Positions 57,128 through 64,000 of a stretch of DNA of 64,000 nt are shown one piece after another. The DNA comes from Takakia lepidozioides. Lineage: Eukaryota > Streptophyta > Takakiopsida > Takakiales > Takakiaceae. The position numbers were made by a program, and so were the translations under genes. The stretch covers positions 38,547,053 through 38,611,052 of the forward strand of contig CM060732.1 in the NCBI GenBank assembly GCA_030704615.1, in the 5' to 3' direction. Positions within the stretch are counted from its first letter, which is position 1. Each line of letters opens with the position of its first letter. The notes beneath the pieces were generated by a model, which was given only the letters and a program-made list of their open reading frames with translations, was not told where the DNA came from and ran no database searches.

Positions 57128-59587
57128 TCAGACCAGCTGCAAACCAGCCCGCTTGACACATCTTTGCTCCATCAATTCGAACACCTTTGCTTCATCGTCC
57201 CATCTGCCAGCTGCGGCATAGATGTTTGACAGTAGCACATAAGCTTCTGGGTACTGTGGATCCCATTCGAGAATGAATTTTGCAGCACGCTCTGCTAGCT
57301 CCACATTACCATGAATTCCGCAGGCACCAAGCAAAGCTCCCCACACTGAAACATCTGGTTTGATTGGCATTTTATTAATGAAATTCTCTGCCTCATCCAA
57401 TCTCCCTGCACGGCCAAGAAGGTCCACCATGCAGCCAAAATGCTCCACTGTAGGTATCAGGCCATAATCATAACTCATGGTATTGAAGTAGTGACAACCT
57501 TCATCCACTAGGCCTACATGCCTACATGCAGAGAGAAGAGATATGAACGTGCTACCATTGGGAGTCAAGCCTTCCCATTGCATTTGTCCAAATAGTTGGA
57601 GGGCCTTCCTACCACACCCATGCTGAGCATATCCTGCAATCATAGCATTCCCAGAGATGACATCTCGCTCAGCCATATTCTGGAATATTTGGTGGGCGCT
57701 CTCCATACTACCACATTTCGCGTACATGTCAACCAAGGCAGTATCCAACATCATATCTGGCGTAATTCCACTTTCGATGATGTCCACATGGACCTTCTTA
57801 CCCTTCTCCAGGACTCCTAGACCAGCACATGCTTTCACAGCACAAATAAATGTCACTGTGTTTGGCACCACCCCCTCCAGTAGCATATGCTTGTAACTAC
57901 GCAAAGCCTCCCTATCATAACCATGCTGAGTACATCCTGCAATCATTGCACTCCATGAGACCACATCTCGCTTTGCCATATTAATGAAAACTTGATGTGC
58001 ATCGCCAATACTTCCACATTTGGCATACATGTCAACAAGAGTGGTCTCCAAATTAATATCTGAAGCAATTCCAGCTTTGATAATGTCAGCATGGACCTGC
58101 TTGCCCTTTTCCAAGGCTCCTTGGCTAGCACATGCATTGAGAATGCAAACAAATGTGACCTTATTAGGTGTCACTCCTTCGCGTTGCATTTGTTCATAGA
58201 TTTTAAAAGCCTCTGTTCCAAGTCTGTGCTGGGCATATCCTGAGATCATCGCACTCCATGAGACCACATTCCGTTTGGCCATATTGTCAAACACTTGATA
58301 TGCATCCTTTATGCTCCCACATTTGGCATACATGTCAACAAGAGCAGTCTCCAATATAACCTCGGGGGCAATTGCAGCATTGATGATGTCGCCGTGGACC
58401 TGCTTGCCCTTTCCCAGATCTCCTAGGCCACCACATGCCTTGAGAACGCAAACAAATGTCACCCTGTTGGGCGCCCATCCTTCCAGTTGCATTTGCTCAT
58501 AGATTTTGAAAGCTTCCTGACTACACCCACACTGGGTATATCCTGCAATCATGGCATTCCATGAAACCACATCTCTTTTGGCCATGTTCTTGAAGACGTG
58601 ATGTGCATCCTCTATGCTCCCACATTTGGCATACATATCAACAAGGGTATTGTCTAAATTGATATACGGCATAATTCCAGCTTTGACGATGTCAGCATGA
58701 ACTTCCTTTCCTTTTTCCAGGGCTCCTAGCCTGGCACATGCATTGAGAATGCAAATGAAGGTCACCATATTAGGCATCATACCTTCCCGTTGCATTTTCT
58801 CATAGATTTCAAAAGCCTCCCTACCACACCCATGCTGAGCATATCCTGCAATCATCACACTCCATGAAACTACACTTTTTTTAGCCATATTGTCAAATAC
58901 TTGACGTGCGTCCTGTATGCTCCCGCATTTGGCATACATATCAACAAGGGTAGTTTCCAAAATAACACCTAAGGAAATACCAGATTTTATGATGTGAGCA
59001 TGAACCTGCTTGCCCTTTTCCAGGGCACCTATGCTGGCACACACACTGAGAATACACAAGTACATGACCCTGTCGGGCATCACCCCTTCCAACTGCAATC
59101 CCTCATAGATTTTGAAAGCCTCCTTAACTTGCCCGTGCTTAGCATATCCTGCCATCATCAAGGTCCAAGTGAACATGTCTCGCTCAGGCATTGCATCAAA
59201 CACTTGGCGTGCATCCACCACACTCCTGCACTTGCTGTACATGTTGATTAGGGTATTTAGTAGAAACATGTCTGGCTTGAATCCACTTTGGATAATGTGA
59301 GCATGCACCTGCTTTCCTTGTGCTAGGTCTCTCTTCTTGATGCACTCCTGCAAGAGAGAGACATAATTATTCGAGTCTGCACAAGTGCCTCTTTGGTTCA
59401 AAAATCGCGATGCCTCTTCCACTCGTCCTCCCTTACTTCGTGTTCCTAGATCCCTGTGAATGTCAGAAGAGCTCTTGTTGACTCCCTCTCTTGGTACTCT
59501 ATCCAAAGTGGCAGTGATGGTGGAGGTGCTATCCTTGCCGGCAGTCTGATGTCCAACAAACAATTGTGCCTGATTCAGAGCTACCAT
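57128..59587 (-). CDS. PLS-class pentatricopeptide repeat protein, E-type, no DYW domain
   Basis: A single 819-residue open frame. From about residue 80 it is a near-continuous run of 31-36-residue PPR motifs (about 20), with the recurring L/S-type pattern LVDMYAKCGSIxDAxQVFxNM, then VVSWSAMIAGYAQHG, then QMQxEGVxPNxVTFxxxLxA. The end is an E motif (MPIKPDVSVWGALLGACGIH, then YVLLSNIYAAAGRWDDEAKV) that stops at KRAGLQLV, short of the usual KEPGxSWIE and without DYW. Such proteins bind organellar RNA and specify editing sites with a separate DYW deaminase. The first 80 residues may hold a targeting peptide but have no clear signature. The even similarity of the units suggests internal duplication. 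No introns, as usual in the family. Confidence 0.9.
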   Translation of the reverse strand: MVALNQAQLFVGHQTAGKDSTSTITATLDRVPREGVNKSSSDIHRDLGTRSKGGRVEEASRFLNQRGTCADSNNYVSLLQECIKKRDLAQGKQVHAHIIQSGFKPDMFLLNTLINMYSKCRSVVDARQVFDAMPERDMFTWTLMMAGYAKHGQVKEAFKIYEGLQLEGVMPDRVMYLCILSVCASIGALEKGKQVHAHIIKSGISLGVILETTLVDMYAKCGSIQDARQVFDNMAKKSVVSWSVMIAGYAQHGCGREAFEIYEKMQREGMMPNMVTFICILNACARLGALEKGKEVHADIVKAGIMPYINLDNTLVDMYAKCGSIEDAHHVFKNMAKRDVVSWNAMIAGYTQCGCSQEAFKIYEQMQLEGWAPNRVTFVCVLKACGGLGDLGKGKQVHGDIINAAIAPEVILETALVDMYAKCGSIKDAYQVFDNMAKRNVVSWSAMISGYAQHRLGTEAFKIYEQMQREGVTPNKVTFVCILNACASQGALEKGKQVHADIIKAGIASDINLETTLVDMYAKCGSIGDAHQVFINMAKRDVVSWSAMIAGCTQHGYDREALRSYKHMLLEGVVPNTVTFICAVKACAGLGVLEKGKKVHVDIIESGITPDMMLDTALVDMYAKCGSMESAHQIFQNMAERDVISGNAMIAGYAQHGCGRKALQLFGQMQWEGLTPNGSTFISLLSACRHVGLVDEGCHYFNTMSYDYGLIPTVEHFGCMVDLLGRAGRLDEAENFINKMPIKPDVSVWGALLGACGIHGNVELAERAAKFILEWDPQYPEAYVLLSNIYAAAGRWDDEAKVFELMEQRCVKRAGLQLV

Positions 59588-59679
59588 CCTGCATGAGTCA
59601 AAACTCTGAATAAGAAATATTTGAACTAAAACTCAAATAAGGTTTCCCAAAGCTACTACAAACTTTGAAAGACATCCCT

Positions 59680-60817
59680 TCATGCAGAAACCTTTTTCCT
59701 GCATACGGAGAAGGTTATATTACTGCAGCACAATGATGAAATGAACCTATTGTAGTATCCCTGGTGTAGATCGACATGAAAACCTTCACAAGATTGTGCC
59801 TGATCTTGTATCATGGATGCTAACTCTGCATTCACCCAGTGGGGATTCAACCAACTCTCAACACAAAGCACCTCCTTTGTGCCTTTATGTCTTAAGTCTG
59901 GGGATGTTGGATTTGTCTGACATGAAAACCACAAGTGGACAGCTAGTAAGCAGTTGCAGCTTGAAGCATAGACCAGACTACAACAACCAAAGCTCCAAAT
60001 CATCTTTCGAATAGCAAAAACCTTGAACAGCCTATTCACATGCCCTGCTATCAAGGAAGGGCAACCTATTGACACCATCAGTAAGAACAACTTTTGCTGC
60101 TCATGCACAAGCGCATATACAATGGAGTCAATAAAACATCGTAATGCCCCTTCAGACCCCACCATCAAATGCGCTAAATGAAAAATGCCTCACCATCCCA
60201 AACCTGTTTTCCAACCAGTGTGAAGGTTCTGAGAGGAACTCCTGCATGTATGCTTGTCCTGCATGCCAGAAGTGCCAGAACAAATCCTGTAAGTTTTTAT
60301 TGCCTCAGTTTCAACTGACTCCTGGTGGTGTAAATTTGAATAATCATATTTTTGCAAGTTGACCTGAGCTTTTTTCCTGATGTACAAAACAAATAGACAA
60401 CATACCAAAAATTATGGATGTTGCAGACGATACCGAAAGAGTTTGTGGTGCACAAGGCTGTCCTTGAAGCCAAGCTGATTGTGGGTTGCATGCGCATGCC
60501 TCCACAGCCCTTATTTGACGACACTCGGTGCTTCGACCATGATCTGCAATCCAACTAGCATCTAGATGCCCATCTTGAAACTTCAGTGGAGCTCCAAATG
60601 CCACAGTACAATCACAGGCATAAAGTGATATCCATCCACCATTGCACTGTGCTTGACCTTGTGTCATGGCAGCTAGCTCTGTTTTCACCCAAGGGGGGTG
60701 TGACCATGTTTCAATCCAAAAGACCTTGTTTGTGCTCCTATCCCTGAAGCCTCGTGCTCTTGGATTTGTCTGTGAAAACCCACCAGTGCACATCTGAGCA
60801 GTCATAGCTTTAACCAC
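59680..60817 (-). other. two related frames of unknown function in tandem
   Basis: Frames 60817-60344 and 60168-59680 share a segment: FSQTNPRARGFRDRSTNKVF, then WIETWSHPPWVKTELAAMTQ and GQAQC, against SCQTNPTSPDLRHKGTKEVL, then CVESWLNPHWVNAELASMIQ and DQAQS. A third, weaker relative is on the same strand at 61483-61298 (RTELASG..., CSHIAIGSPLKVS against CDCTVAFGAPLKF). I do not recognise the family. Divergence between the copies keeps the frame in the shared part, which hints at past coding. Confidence 0.4.
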
Positions 60818-61978
60818 GGCTTCATATTGATCAGGCTACATGTCCACAATCATCTCTTCAAACTTCAAGCAAACCAAACTTCAAGCAAACCAACAACAAG
60901 AGCAACAGAAATAGCTATCAATACTTGGAGCTGAAAAACATCCTGCCAGCGTCAGTAAGAAACATGCAGGTCTTTTTTTCTACTGTAAAAATGATTGGGG
61001 AAATATGAATAAACCTCACCTTATCCCCCTGTTCTCCCACCCATGCCGAAGGATCTACTATGGACTCCCGCCACCATAGTCCTTCCGTGCTTACTGCTTC
61101 GCCTGCAAGCAGATACCACTAAAACAGGTATCTTCAGCAGCTTTTACCTACCAGAATCCAGAGTCTTCTGGACTAATGCTATTGGAGGCTTTCCACAAAC
61201 TCTCTCCCTCTCTCGCTCTCACTCAGACAATCGTGGCTCTACACCTCTCCAGGGACAACAACAGTATGTTCACATCGGTGGTAATTCGAGTGCTACGTTA
61301 ACGAGTGAGCTCACATTGCAAGCTGACCTTCAGAGGACTTCCGATAGCTATGTGCGAGCACTGTATAAATGCTACAACCTGGTGGTCGTTTCCCCGAAAA
61401 CAGAGTATCCCGGATGGAGAAAGGCCGCTAGCTAGCTCTGTACGAACCTCCTCTTCCTCAGTCAAGCAGTTGAAGAAAGACATAGACTAGAAGTGTCATA
61501 TATGACATGATATATTGAAGGGGCTACGGAGAACCACAATTGCGACGATTATACTCACTTTCGACTACTGCCCTTGAAGGATCATGCTGTGAACTTGCTC
61601 GAACAAAACCGGTAGAGTGTCTTTTGGTATGTGTCCAGGACAATTTAAAGCAGGGGTTGATCCGGCGCAAGGAAATAAGAGATACCCAAAAGCACGAATA
61701 CACTTTCATGTCTGCAAGGCTTGGTTCCCCGGAAGGCCCCATTTCAGCCAGTACTTGCAGGTATCTCGGGGTCAGCATGCCGAAGGTGGCTGCACAGACC
61801 CATCAATGACCCATCAATCTGCTCGTAATGATGCATGCTGACAGCAACGTCAGGATAAACCCTCGAGTGTGGGCTCTCCCTGCTCAGCGGCGCAGCAGGC
61901 TGCCATTGTCCCTGTCCTGAGAAGCAGGTTCTTGAAGGAGTTTGCACAACCCACCTGCGAGCTTTCATCCCTTACACT
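60818..61978. other. unassigned region downstream of the duplicated frames
   Basis: Holds the third weak copy noted above (61298-61483, minus) and a 130-residue plus-strand frame (61043-61435) that I do not recognise. No repeats with clear borders. Confidence 0.3.
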
Positions 61979-62314
61979 AGAGTTATCCGTAAAGTGAGCC
62001 TGAGTTTGGTACCCTGTTTGGACCCGAGTTACGGGTTTCATCCTGAGTTTGAGTGAATTCGTAAAGTGCAGAAAACTGAGCACGAAGTCAGAAAAGAGGG
62101 CACCAAATCATAAATTGGGGATGAGGGCCTCCGCGTCGACGACTAACAAAACTCGGCACCAAACTCCTGCCACCCCCATTTTCCTAGTCCTGGCAGTTTG
62201 GTCCCGTGTTTTTTTCTAGTCGTACCGCTTGATCATGAGTTTCGAGTTTCATACCGAGTTTTGGCCAAACTGAGGGTTCTCATGCCGAGTTTGGGACCCT
62301 TTACGGATATCTCT
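61979..62314. mobile_element. MITE-like element, 336 bp
   Basis: AGAGTTATCCGTAAAGTGAG at the left and the complement of 62293-62314 (AGAGATATCCGTAAAGGGTC) form terminal inverted repeats of about 22 bases with about four mismatches. ACT flanks both ends (61976-61978 and 62315-62317). Inside, CCGAGTTT-type words recur in both orientations. No coding frame. Confidence 0.6.
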
Positions 62315-62514
62315 ACTATAACCTCTTCAATCCTGGCCTGTCATCCCTTCCTCATCCTCTTCTCATCGAGAGGATCCGGTTTGAAGTTTGAAACCTGCTG
62401 ACCCGCTTCAAGCTTCAAACAACCACGCAACCCGCAGAAAACCAAGTCCTACTGCAGTTACGTCTTCCCAGGGTAGGGATGGCTGGTCCCGCGTTTTACC
62501 GTCCTACTTTCTTC

Positions 62515-62625
62515 ATTCATGCAAGCTTCCACACCATACCCACACTGGGCATATCCTGAGATCATGGTGTTCCATCTCTTTCAGCCAGATTGTTAAACAC
62601 TTGACGAGCATGCACAGTAAACTAT
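62515..62625 (-). pseudogene. PPR gene relic
   Basis: Minus strand reads HARQVFNNLAERD, then, after a frameshift, NTMISGYAQCGYGVEAC. This is one PPR L/S unit like those of the 57128-59587 gene. Nothing around it continues the series. Confidence 0.7.
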
Positions 62626-63931
62626 TACCCGCATGTTTGTTGTGAAGTGAGTCAGGAGAGGAAGCGGTTGAAGTGGAGTCATGGGGTTTCTGACGACCTT
62701 TGTAGTCTGAAGTTGGAATCTAGGAAGATCAGCTCCGATTGAATGGAAGAGTGCAAGTGGGGGATCCGTGAAGGTGATAAGTTTCTATCCATAACCCCTC
62801 AAAGATGTTTGCTAAAGCAGTTCCCCCATGGAGGGTGCAGGCTTGTAGTGTGTCCAGCAACTCGAAGGCATTAATCGGTGCAGCATGAGTATACTACCCA
62901 AGAGGGCCGGGACAAGAATGATGAATACAAAGGCAAAGAGGAGGTGAGCACCAAGAGAATCAGACCAGCTGAGGGCCATTTGTAAAGTCTCAGGCAGCGA
63001 CCCCTAATGTACTAGCCAGTTTGGCCACTGCACTGCAGATTCATGACCCTTTTTGGCCACATCTTTGCAAAATCTTAGATCTATAGAGACCAACTGTTGA
63101 AATATGTTCCTGATTACATCCTCTATCTCCTGTCTGTAGTCACGTGGGCCGAGTGGATGAGGGGTTGACACTACTTTGATGATGACATTGGATCATGGCC
63201 TCACCCACATTGGAGCCTTGTGGCTGTATGGTGGACCTCCTAGGTCTTGTTTGAATTTAATTGCCAAAATGCCAATGAACCAAATTCTTGTGGATGGTCT
63301 CTTCTGACAAGGTTTCCAAACTACTGGAGTCATGAACTTTTGCGGTACCATCGTGGAAGGCTCATTCCAGGCAAGTACCTACCATCTGAAGTGAACCTGC
63401 CACACCATGCAGACCACAACCTGCCACAATCCAACATCATGCATTGATATCTAGTTCTACCAGAAGGCCATAACTGGACAGTTTCTGTGGTCGCTAGCCT
63501 AGAGCTGAAACATATTGGGTACCAGAAGGACGTCTTTGGACATCTGTACAGGCGGGTCGATTTGTAGTGTACAGAACAGAAGTTGCACCCTGTGCCATTA
63601 ACTCCACATGGTATGAATGGCACTGAAATTCAGGTTCTGGATGCAATCTACCTAGGACCACATCTTGAGTAAGAGTTTTACCAATTTGACTCAACACCCT
63701 TGCATCAGCTTGTGTCAGACTTTTGATGATGTGCATAAGTGGTCCGGGCAGCTTGTGATGAGCCAAAAGCAACGGCCTTCTTGCTGTGACTGCCAACAGA
63801 GAATGCATTGTGCTCCTCCACATATGCAATACAAAGTCTGTCTGAGCATGTATCCAGCCTCCTCCATCTGCCCGGATAATCTCTTCAAATCAGAATTTTT
63901 GGATGCATTTTGCACCTACAATGATCTAAAA
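62626..63931. other. 3' flank of the right-edge PPR gene, unassigned
   Basis: Frames of 66-111 residues on both strands are not recognised. The sequence is likely intergenic or 3' untranslated. Confidence 0.3.
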
Positions 63932-64000
63932 TCAGCTGGCTATGACTCCACCTCGGTCCTGCATCACTTTTGCCACCTTTGCTTTATCCTCCCACCTGCT
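63932..64000 (-). CDS. C-terminus of another PPR gene (partial)
   Basis: The last 23 codons before the right edge, read on the minus strand, give SRWEDKAKVAKVMQDRGG and stop after VIAS. This is the end of an E motif, aligned with GRWDDEAKVFELMEQRCV at the end of the 57128-59587 gene. The rest lies outside the window. It shares with its neighbour an early stop in place of the usual KEPG-SWIE. Confidence 0.7.
   Translation of the reverse strand, partial: SRWEDKAKVAKVMQDRGGVIAS

Overview
The window is nuclear DNA of a streptophyte, probably a seedless land plant or a relative. The evidence is a long intronless PLS-type PPR gene, a full-length ABCC-type transporter with many GT-AG introns, an SDR gene with one intron, several plant-type transposon families and a 500-base assembly gap. 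The species cannot be fixed from the sequence. No tRNA, rRNA, CRISPR or bacterial operon structure was seen.

Layout. Bases 1-630 are the end of a transposon that continues off the left edge. Bases 1413-10482 and 23461-30361 are the two arms of a large inverted duplication. Each arm carries an intact HET-domain gene and a broken membrane-protein gene, both of a kind I know from filamentous fungi. The spacer (10.5-23.4 kb) is nested debris. A Helitron is split by a MULE-type element with a transposase on the minus strand and an Ulp1-like protease on the plus strand. The right Helitron part is fused to a fragment of an SDR gene, an antisense Rep (HUH) fragment and a near-identical fragment of the ABC transporter found 12.5 kb further right. 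Then come a dead LINE (31.1-35.2 kb), the ABCC transporter on the minus strand (35.5-43.5 kb, several frame breaks), a small retroposon and the gap.

From 45.3 to 48.3 kb the minus strand carries an uncharacterised multi-exon gene with a ParB/sulfiredoxin-like DGNHR region. Directly upstream (48.7-50.4 kb) lies an array of a perfect palindrome with a 64-bp period, and further copies of the palindrome sit in the gene's introns. This is the best candidate for an undescribed system. The right end holds decayed LINE sequence, two MITE-like elements, a 76-bp tandem repeat, an intact SDR gene (55.0-56.1 kb), an intact PPR gene (57.1-59.6 kb), a PPR relic and the tail of another PPR gene at the right edge.

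The ordinary host genes (ABCC, SDR, PPR) do not form a pathway. What links parts of the window is recent rearrangement: pieces of the SDR and ABCC genes recur inside the Helitron debris between the HET arms.
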